A stretch of 64,000 nt of DNA from Bacteroidales bacterium (GCA_017546605.1 JAFYSH010000011.1:1-64000); one strand, 5' to 3'; counted from the stretch's first letter, positions 51,481-60,312 are shown. Translations and numbers: made by a program. Notes: generated from the letters alone by a model not told the origin.

Positions 51481-52647
51481 ATGAAGAAAAGGAAGATCGC
51501 GATCCTCGGTTCAACCGGCTCAATTGGACGCCAGGCTCTGGAGGTGGTTGCGGAACATCCGGACCTCTTTCAAGTGGAACTGTTGACGGCTAATACCAGC
51601 GCGGCTTTGTTGGCGGAGCAAGCGCTTCGTTTTGATGTCAATCAGGTGGTATTGCACGATGAACGAGCTTATCGGCAAGCAAAGGACCTGTTGGCCGACT
51701 CTATGGTCAAAGTCTATGCTGGAACAACTGCTGTCGAGGGGTTGATGGAGACGATGGATGTGGATGTGGTATTGTCCGCACAGGTTGGCTTTAGTGGGTT
51801 GGAACCGACCTTGGCTGCGTTGCGGCACGGAAAAGCCGTTGCGTTATCAAACAAGGAGTCCCTGGTCGCGGCCGGATCTTTGGTGATGCGTACGGCTAGG
51901 GAACACCAGGCGCCGGTACTGCCGGTGGATTCGGAGCACTCGGCCATCTTTCAGTGTTTGCAAGGTCAGCGGGGTTCTCTTGAAAAATTGTTGCTGACCG
52001 CATCAGGTGGACCTTTCTTGCATCACACGGCAGAGCAGATGAAGCAGATTTCCAAAGCGGAAGCTCTGCGACATCCCCGATGGAACATGGGGGAAAAGAT
52101 TACCATCGACTGCGCGACCTTGATGAATAAGGGGTTGGAGATGATTGAGGCTCATTGGTTGTTTGATATGGCTCCGGAAGCCATTCAAATCGTTGTGCAT
52201 CCGCAGTCCATCATTCACTCAATGGTCCAGTTTACGGATGGAACGGTGTTGGCACAGATGAGTAATCCGGATATGCGGATACCGATTCAGTATGCGTTGG
52301 CCTATCCGGAACGACCGTCGTTATCCATTCCTCGTCTGGATTTTGCGGCGATGAAAGAGTTTACGTTCTTGGAACCCGATCTGGAGCGTTTCCCTTGTAT
52401 TCGCTTGGCATATGATACCCTTGCTCTGGGAGGAAATTTGCCTTGTGCGATGAATGCCGCCAATGAAGAGGCGGTCTGGGCATTCTTGCGGGAAGAACTT
52501 CCTTTTTCAAGAATTCCTGCGGTAATCGAACAGGTATTATCAGAGTCGGTTCGTATTGCAGAACCGGTGTTGGAAGATATTATTCAGACCGATCACTTGG
52601 CTCGGATCAAGGCTCAAGAGTGGATTTATAAATGGAAAACCAATTAG
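51481..52647 (+). CDS. dxr: 1-deoxy-D-xylulose 5-phosphate reductoisomerase
   Basis: Dxr performs the second step of the MEP isoprenoid pathway, using NADPH. The 388 residues open with KIAILGSTGSIGRQALEVV (Rossmann NADPH site) and contain ALSNKESLVAAG near 122, PVDSEHSAIFQCLQG near 148, LTASGGPFL near 170, and TIDCATLMNKGLEMIEAHWLF near 205. The length is typical. It lies 5 bp after the M23 gene and 12 bp before rseP, the same dxr-rseP order as in many bacteria. Confidence 0.96.
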   Translation: MKKRKIAILGSTGSIGRQALEVVAEHPDLFQVELLTANTSAALLAEQALRFDVNQVVLHDERAYRQAKDLLADSMVKVYAGTTAVEGLMETMDVDVVLSAQVGFSGLEPTLAALRHGKAVALSNKESLVAAGSLVMRTAREHQAPVLPVDSEHSAIFQCLQGQRGSLEKLLLTASGGPFLHHTAEQMKQISKAEALRHPRWNMGEKITIDCATLMNKGLEMIEAHWLFDMAPEAIQIVVHPQSIIHSMVQFTDGTVLAQMSNPDMRIPIQYALAYPERPSLSIPRLDFAAMKEFTFLEPDLERFPCIRLAYDTLALGGNLPCAMNAANEEAVWAFLREELPFSRIPAVIEQVLSESVRIAEPVLEDIIQTDHLARIKAQEWIYKWKTN

Positions 52648-52659
52648 AAATCAAATAAG

Positions 52660-53976
52660 ATGGAAATATTGATTAAAATACTTCAGCTGATAATGGCCCT
52701 TTCGTTGTTGATTGTGGTGCATGAGTTTGGCCATTTTATTTTTGCACGGCTTTTTAAAATTCGGGTTGAACAGTTTTACTTGTTCTTCCCGCCGGCTATT
52801 TTTAAATACAAACCCAAACGCAGTGATACCGAGTTTGGTATTGGCTGTATTCCTTTGGGTGGATTCTGTAAGATTTCCGGTATGGTGGATGAATCCATGG
52901 ACAAGGAAGCCTTGGCGCAGGAGCCTAAGCCTTGGGAATTTCGTACCAAACCGGCTTGGCAACGTTTCTTTGTGATGATCGGCGGGGTTCTGTTTAACTT
53001 GATTTTTGCGATATTCTTGTACTGTGTCATTTTGTTTGCTTGGGGCAAAGAGTACCTGCGTACGGAGGATGCCATTTATGGAATTCAAGTCAATGAGCTT
53101 TCTGAGCGCATGGGTTTCCGAAACGGTGACCGGATTTTGGCCTTTGATGGAGCTCCTGTTGAAGATTTTTCCAAATTACAAGTGGAACTTTTGCGTTCGC
53201 AAGCGCAGCAGGCAACGGTTCTTCGTGATGGGGATACGGTTCTTGTTCCGATTGATGCGACTTTGTTCCCGGAAGTACTCAATAGTGCCGGGATGTTTTC
53301 GTTGGCGGCTCCAATTGCAGTAGGTGGCGTTCCGGATACCTCATTGAATGCGGGAGCAGGGTTGTTGGTAGGGGACCGTTTCTTGCAAGTGGAAGAAGAG
53401 CCGGTGTTTTTCTTCAGAGAATTGACCGCTGCTTTGGCAAAATATCCTAACACAACGGTTCGTGTACGCTTCTTGCGAGGACAAGATACTTTGTTGGTGC
53501 CCTTGATGACCGATGCGATGGGTAAGATTCAGGTGCAGTTGCAAGGTGATGCATCAGATTTCGTGATGACGCGTCAGGAATATAGTTTCTTTGAGGTTAT
53601 TCCGGCTGGTGTCCGATTGGCATTTGCTACGGTAGGGGATTACCTCAAGGAACTGAAACTGATCTTTACGCCAGAAACACAGGCTTATAAATCGGTGGGT
53701 AGTTTCATCGCGATCGGAAGTATTTTCCCCTCGTCGTGGAATTGGCAGGCTTTCTGGAATATTACGGCCTGGTTGTCCATTATGTTGGCTGTTTTGAACC
53801 TTTTGCCGATACCTGCTTTGGATGGTGGTCACGTGTTGTTTGTTTTGTACGAAATGATAACCCGTCGCAAACCTTCCGACAAGTTTTTGGAATATGCCCA
53901 AATGACGGGTATGATTCTACTGTTGGCTCTGGTGGTGCTGGCATTGTCCAATGATTTTATCCGTTACATCTTTTAA
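52660..53976 (+). CDS. rseP: Site-2 protease RseP
   Basis: RseP is an intramembrane zinc protease that cleaves anti-sigma factors and signal-peptide remnants. The 438 residues contain VVHEFGHFIFARLF (HExxH variant HEFGH; residues 17-30), GCIPLGGFCKI, two periplasmic PDZ-like domains (about 135-335), and the third-ligand motif NLLPIPALDGGHVLF near 385. Four TM helices are expected. It is in the M23-dxr-rseP-DUF4837 operon. Confidence 0.95.
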   Translation: MEILIKILQLIMALSLLIVVHEFGHFIFARLFKIRVEQFYLFFPPAIFKYKPKRSDTEFGIGCIPLGGFCKISGMVDESMDKEALAQEPKPWEFRTKPAWQRFFVMIGGVLFNLIFAIFLYCVILFAWGKEYLRTEDAIYGIQVNELSERMGFRNGDRILAFDGAPVEDFSKLQVELLRSQAQQATVLRDGDTVLVPIDATLFPEVLNSAGMFSLAAPIAVGGVPDTSLNAGAGLLVGDRFLQVEEEPVFFFRELTAALAKYPNTTVRVRFLRGQDTLLVPLMTDAMGKIQVQLQGDASDFVMTRQEYSFFEVIPAGVRLAFATVGDYLKELKLIFTPETQAYKSVGSFIAIGSIFPSSWNWQAFWNITAWLSIMLAVLNLLPIPALDGGHVLFVLYEMITRRKPSDKFLEYAQMTGMILLLALVVLALSNDFIRYIF

Positions 53977-53987
53977 AGGGAGAGGTT

Positions 53988-54992
53988 ATGAAATACGTCG
54001 TTAAATTTATTGCATGGGTGTGGGTGCTTTTTATGGTGGCGTCCTGCGGTCAACCGAAGCATGAAGAGGGTGGTTCCAAAAGTTATTTGCCCAAGGTAAG
54101 TGGAAAGCCGGGCGATTTGCTGGTGGTTGTGGATCGGGAGAGTTGGAATGGAGAAGTGGGAGCGCAGCTTCGGGATGTGGTGGCAGCCGATTATCCGATG
54201 TTGCCCCAGCGTGAACCTTATTTTACTCTGTATAACGTGCCGCACAATGCGTTTTCAGGTTCGTTTTACCTGCATCGGAACATTTTGATCATTAATTTGA
54301 ACCAAGATACTACGGGCGTGTTCTGTCGTCAGAATGTTTGGGCAGCTCCGCAAGCCATCGTACAGGTGAATGCAAAAGATCGAAAAGATGCGCTTTCTCT
54401 GCTGCAGGACAACGATCGGAAGATTTTGGATTTCTTCGAAAATACCGAGCGTAGCCGTTCGATTCAATCCAACCGGAAATTCAATGATGTTTCGGTGCAA
54501 CAAGAAGTGATGAACCGCTTGGGGGCTGCACCGATGTATCCCACAGGTTTTAGTTTGAAGAGTTTGCGAGAAAACTTCGCTTGGGTGTCACAGGAGTCAA
54601 CTTATGTGAATCAAAGCATCCTGGTGTATTCCTATCCGGTCGCTCCAGATTATGCTTTTACCTTGGCAGATCTGATTGCTCGTCGGGACAGTATCCTTCG
54701 GGTCAATGTACCGGGAAAACGGGAAGGCAGTTATATGTATACCGCTCAAGGATTGGCGGAACCGACCATGCGCTGGATCAAATCGGGAAATCGTTCTTTT
54801 GTCGAAGTGCGCGGTTTGTGGGAATTGCAAAATGATTTTATGGGAGGTCCGTTTGTTTTACACGCCCACATGGATCCGCAAATGAATCGAGTGGTGGTGG
54901 TCGAAGGATTTGTGTATGCTCCCAAGTATGATAAGAGAAATTATGTAAGAAACGTTGAATCAATAATTTATACATTTGATTGGAAAAAGTAG
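53988..54992 (+). CDS. DUF4837 family lipoprotein
   Basis: The 334-residue lipoprotein has a signal peptide with lipobox VASC (Cys20). The body matches the DUF4837 family of Bacteroidota: KVSGKPGDLLVVVDRESWNG, YPMLPQREPYFTLYNVPHNAF, LYNV...RNILIINLNQD, RKFNDVSVQQEVM, FAWVSQEST, and the final EGFVYAPKYDKRNYVRNVESI. Function is unknown. It follows rseP by 11 bp, the usual family neighbourhood, suggesting an envelope-quality role. The tRNA-Glu promoter starts 32 bp after its stop. Confidence 0.88.
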   Translation: MKYVVKFIAWVWVLFMVASCGQPKHEEGGSKSYLPKVSGKPGDLLVVVDRESWNGEVGAQLRDVVAADYPMLPQREPYFTLYNVPHNAFSGSFYLHRNILIINLNQDTTGVFCRQNVWAAPQAIVQVNAKDRKDALSLLQDNDRKILDFFENTERSRSIQSNRKFNDVSVQQEVMNRLGAAPMYPTGFSLKSLRENFAWVSQESTYVNQSILVYSYPVAPDYAFTLADLIARRDSILRVNVPGKREGSYMYTAQGLAEPTMRWIKSGNRSFVEVRGLWELQNDFMGGPFVLHAHMDPQMNRVVVVEGFVYAPKYDKRNYVRNVESIIYTFDWKK

Positions 54993-55024
54993 GAAAAAAT
55001 ATTTTAAAAAAATTTCAAAAAAAA

Positions 55025-55055
55025 TTTGGAAGTAGAAAAATTGTGCATATCTTTG
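55025..55055 (+). promoter_or_regulatory. Promoter of tRNA-Glu and rpsT
   Basis: TTTG (55025-55028), 19 bp and TATCTTTG (55048-55055) are followed by CAATCCC. A long A-rich tract lies just upstream. No other promoter is seen before rpsT. Confidence 0.7.
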
Positions 55056-55095
55056 CAATCCCATTCGGAAAGAGCACTGCTTGAATGGGTAACCT

Positions 55096-55167
55096 GGTGG
55101 ATTCGTCTAACGGTTAGGACTCAAGATTTTCATTCTTGCAATAGGGGTTCGATTCCCCTATCCACTA
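55096..55167 (+). tRNA. tRNA-Glu (TTC)
   Basis: The 72-nt cloverleaf has acceptor stem GGTGGAT/ATCCACT with the G1-U72 pair usual for Bacteroidota tRNA-Glu. The anticodon stem-loop is CAAGA-TTTTCAT-TCTTG with anticodon TTC at 55129-55131, and the T-arm is AGGGG-TTCGATT-CCCCT. CCA is not encoded. rpsT starts 19 bp later with no terminator between them. Confidence 0.95.
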
Positions 55168-55186
55168 CGAATAAAAAAAGAATATA

Positions 55187-55438
55187 ATGGCAAATCACGC
55201 ATCAGCAGACAAACGTCACCGTCAAAGCGAAAGACGTAGATTGCATAATAAATATTATGCAAAGACGACACGCAATGCAATCAGAGCTTTGCGTAACACA
55301 ACTGACAAAGAAGCAGCGATGGCTCTTCTTCCCAAAGTATCTTCAATGATCGACAAGTTGGCAAAAATCAATGTGATTCACAAAAACAAAGCAGCTAACT
55401 TGAAAAGTGGAATCGCTGTTTACGTGAGCAAATTGTAA
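55187..55438 (+). CDS. rpsT: 30S ribosomal protein S20
   Basis: The 83-residue, strongly basic, all-helical protein shows the S20 pattern: [33 protein letters not shown] and [17 protein letters not shown]. It binds 16S rRNA early in 30S assembly. It is placed right after tRNA-Glu, probably on one transcript, and is closed by a strong terminator. Confidence 0.97.
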   Translation: MANHASADKRHRQSERRRLHNKYYAKTTRNAIRALRNTTDKEAAMALLPKVSSMIDKLAKINVIHKNKAANLKSGIAVYVSKL

Positions 55439-55467
55439 GAATTTACCTTTTGGTAATTGAGATAGAA

Positions 55468-55499
55468 AAATCTTCCCGAGTTTTGGGAAGATTTTTTTT
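55468..55499 (+). terminator. Terminator of rpsT
   Basis: A 10-bp stem AAATCTTCCC/GGGAAGATTT with a 7-base loop is followed by a T-run. The T-run ends 2 bases before the radC start codon. Confidence 0.9.
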
Positions 55500-55501
55500 G
55501 T

Positions 55502-56185
55502 GTGAAAATTAAAGATTGGAATGAAGCAGAACGCCCTCGGGAGAAATTGATGCGGCAGGGAGTGGCTTCTTTGGATGTGACCGAGTTGTTGGCCATCCTG
55601 CTTCGCAGTGGTACCCGTTCGTCTTCCGCAGTTGATTTGGCTCGCAAGCTCTATGCTGTCGCAGATTATGATCTCCGTCGTTTGGCTACTTACTCGTATG
55701 AGACTTTGTCCGGCTTGGGAGGCATTGGTCCCGTTAAGGCAGTTACCGTCTTGGCGGCTTTGGAATTGGCTCGTCGTCTGACTGTTCCGTCTTCTGCTCA
55801 GCCTCTTCAGATCACTTCTTCCCAGGACGTTGTCCAATTAATGCGCCCTCTGCTGCGCGACTTGTTGCATGAGGAGTGCTGGGTGTTGTACTTGAATCGG
55901 GCAAATCGGCTTCTGTCAAAGGAATGTATGAGTGTGGGAGGTTTGACAGCAACCGTGGTTGATTCAAAACTCATTCTTCGTAGGGCATTGGAAAAGTCTG
56001 CCAGTGCTTTGGTGCTGGTGCACAATCACCCTTCAGGAGAGCCTTATCCTGGTACGGCAGATCGTGAACAAACGAGGCTGCTTAGGGAAGCTGTTCATTA
56101 TTTTGATATAGCTTTGTTGGATCACATCATTGTAGCGGGAGACCGTTACTACAGTTTTTGTGATGAGGGCGATTCGTTGAGTTGA
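55502..56185 (+). CDS. radC: RadC family JAB1/MPN protein
   Basis: The 227 residues start with a GTG codon (MKIKDWNEAERPREKLMRQG matches family starts). A helix-hairpin-helix region (LSGLGGIGPVKAVTVLAALE; about 75-95) is followed by a JAMM metalloprotease-like domain with LVLVHNHPSGEPYPGTADRE near residue 175. RadC is a conserved DNA-metabolism-associated protein whose enzymatic role is unsettled; it is not the DNA repair factor once thought. The start lies directly behind the rpsT terminator. The 3' end overlaps the convergent serine hydrolase gene by 37 bp. Confidence 0.92.
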   Translation: MKIKDWNEAERPREKLMRQGVASLDVTELLAILLRSGTRSSSAVDLARKLYAVADYDLRRLATYSYETLSGLGGIGPVKAVTVLAALELARRLTVPSSAQPLQITSSQDVVQLMRPLLRDLLHEECWVLYLNRANRLLSKECMSVGGLTATVVDSKLILRRALEKSASALVLVHNHPSGEPYPGTADREQTRLLREAVHYFDIALLDHIIVAGDRYYSFCDEGDSLS

Positions 56186-57465
56186 AAGAGGTCCTGCTGT
56201 GGCCATTCGTTTACGCGTGACGAGGCTGTCCGGAACATACTTTCGATGTATTTGGGGAAGCGGGAACCCTTCCATGAACTCGTATTGGTGACAAAAATCC
56301 AGCAGATTCCATTTTGCTGTTTTTTGACAATGGCGCTGGTGCCGGCCAAGGTTCCTGTCCGAATCCAGTTGCTGTTCCAGCTTCCGTATGCCCAACCAAT
56401 TGGAGATGCACCGTTGGGGCGTTCCATCATTTTTCGGATGGAGCGTTCTTGTAATAAGTCAGGGATGATGGGGTCTGCATCGATGCTGGCTACAAAGCGA
56501 AGGAATTCGGCGGGGGAGCAGACCCAGCCGCCAGCTCCATAGAGGCCTTCGATGTTGTTGCCGCCATAGCTGCGATAGAGGCTGTCACCGCTGTTGTCGT
56601 AGGCTGGTATGGGGGTTGCGTCGTGGGATTCGTAGTAGTGGACCTCGTTGGGGTATTTGTTCTTGTAAAGGTTTTTTGCCAGATGCATGTCATAACATCC
56701 GGCTGGATGCAGAATTTTTTCTTGGCAATACTGTTCGTAGCTCATTCCGCTGAGCGTTTCGATGATTTTTGAGAGGATTAGGTAGCCGACGTTGGAATAT
56801 CGGGAACTTTGACCGGGAGTATATCCTAAGCGGAAGGACAATGCGTGATGGATGACCTGATCCATGGTGGGTACGCTGTCTATCTTTTCGCGACGCATAA
56901 TGTCGCGAGTACTGAATAGGAGGTCTCCGCGGGTATTGGTAAAACCGCCTTGGTGTCGGAGCAGGTGTTCTATGGTAATTTTCTCCATGCGTTTGTCGCG
57001 CAGTTCTGAAAATTCAGGTTGATTCAAAATCCCCTCGGGGCCAAAGACTCGATCGTTTAAGTGCAATAAAGAGTCCTCAGCCATTTTCATAATAGCCGTA
57101 GCGGTGATGAGTTTGGATAGGGAAGCTACTCGGAAAATGTGGTGGGCATCCGCTGTGATGCCGGCTTCTTCATCGGCCCATCCGTACCCCTTGGCATAAC
57201 AGAGTTGTCCGTCTTTCATCACGGCCAGAGAGGCTCCTTTGATTTCCCAGCGCTGCATGAATTGCTTGATATAGCGATCCAGTCGAGCGGTTTCGCTCCG
57301 ATTGCTCAAGTCGTTGGTTAGCCATTCGTTGATGGAGACAGGATGGGTAGTGATCAGGCTGCTGCCCTTTCCGGTATGGGAATTGCAACTTCTTGTGATC
57401 AGGAAATAGCCTAATACAAGAAGGGTGGGTACTGTAAGTAGGAAGGTGCGCAGTTTCTGATTCAT
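56149..57465 (-). CDS. Beta-lactamase-related serine hydrolase (class C fold)
   Basis: The 438 residues have an N-terminal signal anchor (about 8-26). The class C/esterase EstB fold follows, with FRVASLSKLITATA (S-x-x-K; about residue 112), SSRYSNVGYLILSK (Y-x-N; about 220) and a C-terminal RTGTLAGTSAIV region in the place of the K-T-G motif (here HxG/TGT-like). It may be a periplasmic esterase, D-Ala peptidase or beta-lactamase; the motifs do not decide. ATG 57465 (MNQKLRTFL) follows from the promoter box at 57485-57492 and the signal sequence; an in-frame ATG at 57549 lies upstream of the promoter. Confidence 0.88.
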   Translation of the reverse strand: MNQKLRTFLLTVPTLLVLGYFLITRSCNSHTGKGSSLITTHPVSINEWLTNDLSNRSETARLDRYIKQFMQRWEIKGASLAVMKDGQLCYAKGYGWADEEAGITADAHHIFRVASLSKLITATAIMKMAEDSLLHLNDRVFGPEGILNQPEFSELRDKRMEKITIEHLLRHQGGFTNTRGDLLFSTRDIMRREKIDSVPTMDQVIHHALSFRLGYTPGQSSRYSNVGYLILSKIIETLSGMSYEQYCQEKILHPAGCYDMHLAKNLYKNKYPNEVHYYESHDATPIPAYDNSGDSLYRSYGGNNIEGLYGAGGWVCSPAEFLRFVASIDADPIIPDLLQERSIRKMMERPNGASPIGWAYGSWNSNWIRTGTLAGTSAIVKKQQNGICWIFVTNTSSWKGSRFPKYIESMFRTASSRVNEWPQQDLFQLNESPSSQKL

Positions 57466-57484
57466 TTTAAAGGGATCCACCAAG

Positions 57485-57492
57485 CAAAGATA
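57485..57492 (-). promoter_or_regulatory. -7 promoter box for the serine hydrolase gene
   Basis: The minus strand reads TATCTTTG, 19 bases before ATG 57465 and 12 bp from the divergent box at 57505-57512. Confidence 0.55.
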
Positions 57493-57504
57493 AGAATTAT
57501 GGAT

Positions 57505-57512
57505 TAATTTTG
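57505..57512 (+). promoter_or_regulatory. -7 promoter box for the aldehyde dehydrogenase gene
   Basis: The plus strand reads TAATTTTG, matching TAnnTTTG, 24 bases before the ATG. Confidence 0.5.
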
Positions 57513-57536
57513 TCTTCTTAAAATTGGTTTTACGGT

Positions 57537-58895
57537 ATGTTGGAGGCACAAAGATTATTTTTTCAAAGCGGCCAGACGCGTTCTTGTGCGTTTCGAAAAG
57601 CGGCGTTGCGAAGTCTGAAAGCAGTGATCGAACAGCATCAGATGGAGATTGCTGCTGCGTTGAAGGCGGATTTGGGCAAGTCTCAGGAAGAGGCTTGGTT
57701 GACAGAAATCGCTTTGGTGTTGGGGGAAATCAAGTACCAGTTGCGACATCTTTGTCGTTGGTCAAAACCTCGGCGGGTGAGTAGCCCATTGGCATTGTTT
57801 CCTTCGAGCAGTCGTATTTTGCGGGAACCCTATGGGGTGGTGCTGGTGATTGCTCCTTGGAACTATCCCTTTCAGTTGCTGATGATGCCTTTAATCGGGG
57901 CGATTGCTGCGGGTAATTGTGTGGTTCTGAAGCCGGCTGAAACGGCTCGGCATACAGCGGAATTGTTGGAGCGTTTGGTGGGGGAATGTTTCTCTCCGGA
58001 CTACATCCGTTTGTTGCGAACCGATCATGCAGGGATGGATCGTCTTGTGTTGGAAGGTCCCGATTATATTTTCTTTACGGGAGCTCCCGAAGTGGGGCAA
58101 CACTTGATGGAATTGGCGGCCAAACAGTGGATTCCGATGACCTTGGAGTTGGGCGGAAAGAGTCCTTGTGTGGTAACAGCTGCGGCTGATCTGGCGGTGG
58201 CGGCACGTCGCATCCTTTGGGGGAAAATTCTGAATGCGGGGCAGACCTGTGTGGCTCCGGATCATGTTTGGGTAGAGGCTTCGGTGAAGGCGGACTTTGT
58301 GGAGGCCTGTCGTAAGGCGTTGGTCTTTTTATCCGGAAACCAGGAAGGCGATTTTTCATCCGCGCCGCATTATGCTCGGATTGTGACCCAACGGCATTGG
58401 GAGCGGCTTGTGCGTCTTTTGTCGGGAGCGACGGTGCTCTTGGGCGGAGGACAGCGGGTGGAGGACCGTTACTTGGCGCCAACTTTGGTGGAGGCTGATT
58501 TGAAAAGTCCCTTGATGCAAGAGGAGTTGTTTGGTCCGATTTTGCCCATCCTGACATTTGATGATGCGGACAAACTGGCTCGTTTAATGCAGCAACAGCC
58601 CAAGCCGTTGGCTTTGTATTATTTTGGAAACAAGCAACAAGGAAGAGATTTTGTGACGAAGGTGCCGTCGGGCGGAGTTTGTATCAATGATGTGGTTTTA
58701 CACTTGGTGAATCGCCATCTACCGTTCGGGGGGCAGGGTAAAAGTGGAATGGGAGCCTATCATGGACGCCGTTCGTTTGATACCTTTTCCAGGGAGCGTG
58801 GCGTACTGGAATCTTGTCGGTCTTTTGACCTAAAAATCAAGTATCCGCCCTATACGATTGTAAAAACAAAACTCCGGGATTTTTTGGGTTTATAA
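57537..58895 (+). CDS. Aldehyde dehydrogenase (class 3-like, NAD(P)-dependent)
   Basis: The product oxidises aldehydes to acids. The 452 residues match the short class 3 type (about 450, against 490-500 for classes 1/2). Motifs are VLVIAPWNYPFQLLMMP near 103, FTGAPEVGQHLMELAAKQ near 180, LELGGKSPCVV with the general-base Glu near 203, NAGQTCVAPDHVW with the nucleophile Cys near 237, and EELFGPILPI near 325. The hydrophobic C-terminal tail resembles fatty-aldehyde dehydrogenases. The real substrate is unknown. The gene is monocistronic as far as visible. Confidence 0.93.
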   Translation: MLEAQRLFFQSGQTRSCAFRKAALRSLKAVIEQHQMEIAAALKADLGKSQEEAWLTEIALVLGEIKYQLRHLCRWSKPRRVSSPLALFPSSSRILREPYGVVLVIAPWNYPFQLLMMPLIGAIAAGNCVVLKPAETARHTAELLERLVGECFSPDYIRLLRTDHAGMDRLVLEGPDYIFFTGAPEVGQHLMELAAKQWIPMTLELGGKSPCVVTAAADLAVAARRILWGKILNAGQTCVAPDHVWVEASVKADFVEACRKALVFLSGNQEGDFSSAPHYARIVTQRHWERLVRLLSGATVLLGGGQRVEDRYLAPTLVEADLKSPLMQEELFGPILPILTFDDADKLARLMQQQPKPLALYYFGNKQQGRDFVTKVPSGGVCINDVVLHLVNRHLPFGGQGKSGMGAYHGRRSFDTFSRERGVLESCRSFDLKIKYPPYTIVKTKLRDFLGL

Positions 58896-58931
58896 AGCAT
58901 TGTTTTTTTGGCGCATCTTGTTAGAAATATG

Positions 58932-58939
58932 TATCTTTG
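58932..58939 (+). promoter_or_regulatory. -7 promoter box for the glycosyltransferase operon
   Basis: The plus strand reads TATCTTTG, 39 bases upstream of ATG 58979. Confidence 0.6.
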
Positions 58940-58978
58940 TCGTACTATCATCAGACTTAATTTAAATTTCTAACAAAT

Positions 58979-60310
58979 ATGATCGGATCCATTCAGACAT
59001 TTGTTGTTGAAAAAATCTGTTCGACAGCAAAGCTTAGAGAAATTGCACAACAAGTAGCATCAGATTTTGTTGTTTTGAATACGCAAAATACCCGGATCGA
59101 GATGGGTATGTATGCAGAGGAACGTGTGTTGAATATTGCGGCAGACACCAATGCTGTCATGCTTTATGCAGACCATTATCGTGTGGCGGGTGATGAGCGA
59201 AAAGCCTTCCCTGTGATTGATTATCAATTTGGCAGTTTGCGTGATGATTTTGATTTCGGAGCTCTGTTGTTTTTCCGTGCTGATGCTTTCAAGCAAGCAG
59301 TAGCAGCGATGGATTGCGATTATCGTTTTGGTGCATTGTATGACTTGCGTTTGCGTATTTCACAATTGGGAGAGATTGTGCATATCAACGAGTATCTCTA
59401 TACGGCGATTGAAGAGGATGCCCGCAAATCCGGTGAAAAGATTTTTGACTACGTGGATCCTAAAAACCGGGAAGTGCAAATTGAAATGGAGCAAGTTTGC
59501 ACCGAACATTTGAAACGCATTGGGGGTTACCTGAAGCCGGAATTCAAAGAAATCCGTTTTGAAGACACTTCTTTTGAATATGAGGCATCCGTGATTATTC
59601 CTGTATTTAACCGTATTCGCACCATTGAAGATGCCATTCGTTCAGTTCTCTCACAAAAAGCGGATTTCAAATTCAACCTTATTGTGGTAGACAATCATTC
59701 AACGGATGGTACTACCGATGTGATTCGTAAATATGCGGATGATCCTCGCTTGATTCATATCATTCCTGAGCGTCGCGACTTGGGTATTGGTGGTTGCTGG
59801 AACTTGGGTATTCATCACCCGCAATGTGGTAAGTTCGCTGTGCAATTGGATAGCGATGATATCTACGCCGATGAAAATACTTTGACCAAGGTGGTTGCTG
59901 CCTTCTATGAACAAAATTGTGCGATGGTGGTTGGAACTTATATGATGACCAACTTTAACATGGAAATGATCGCACCGGGTATTATTGACCATAAAGAGTG
60001 GACTCCGGAAAATGGTCGAAACAATGCATTGCGTATCAACGGATTGGGTGCTCCCAGAGCATTCTATACCCCCTTGTTGCGTGAAGTCAAACTGCCCAAT
60101 ACCAGCTACGGGGAAGACTATGCTTTGGGCTTGCGTTTCTCCCGTGAATACCAAATTGGCCGGATTTATGATGTGATTTATCACTGCCGTCGTTGGGATG
60201 GTAACTCCGATGCTGCTTTAGATGTGGTGAAGATGAATGGTCACAATACCTACAAAGACCGGATTCGTACGTGGGAACTTCAAGCGCGTATTAATATGTT
60301 AAAAAAATAG
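58979..60310 (+). CDS. Glycosyltransferase with tandem GT-A-like modules
   Basis: The 443 residues have a complete family 2 GT-A domain in the second half: ASVIIPVFNRIRTIEDAI (about 202), VVDNHSTDGTTDVI, AVQLDSDDIYADENT with the DxD motif (about 290), APRAFYTPLLREV, and the acceptor motif YGEDYALGLRF (about 380). The first 195 residues look like the second half of another GT-A fold: MLYADHYRV, GALLFFRADAFKQA, RFGALYDLRLRISQLGEIVHINEYLYT, in pieces. They lack a nucleotide-binding start, so the first module is probably inactive. No signal peptide or TM is present. It is first in an operon with the DUF4922-SpoIID and permease genes. Confidence 0.87.
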   Translation: MIGSIQTFVVEKICSTAKLREIAQQVASDFVVLNTQNTRIEMGMYAEERVLNIAADTNAVMLYADHYRVAGDERKAFPVIDYQFGSLRDDFDFGALLFFRADAFKQAVAAMDCDYRFGALYDLRLRISQLGEIVHINEYLYTAIEEDARKSGEKIFDYVDPKNREVQIEMEQVCTEHLKRIGGYLKPEFKEIRFEDTSFEYEASVIIPVFNRIRTIEDAIRSVLSQKADFKFNLIVVDNHSTDGTTDVIRKYADDPRLIHIIPERRDLGIGGCWNLGIHHPQCGKFAVQLDSDDIYADENTLTKVVAAFYEQNCAMVVGTYMMTNFNMEMIAPGIIDHKEWTPENGRNNALRINGLGAPRAFYTPLLREVKLPNTSYGEDYALGLRFSREYQIGRIYDVIYHCRRWDGNSDAALDVVKMNGHNTYKDRIRTWELQARINMLKK

Positions 60311-60312
60311 CG

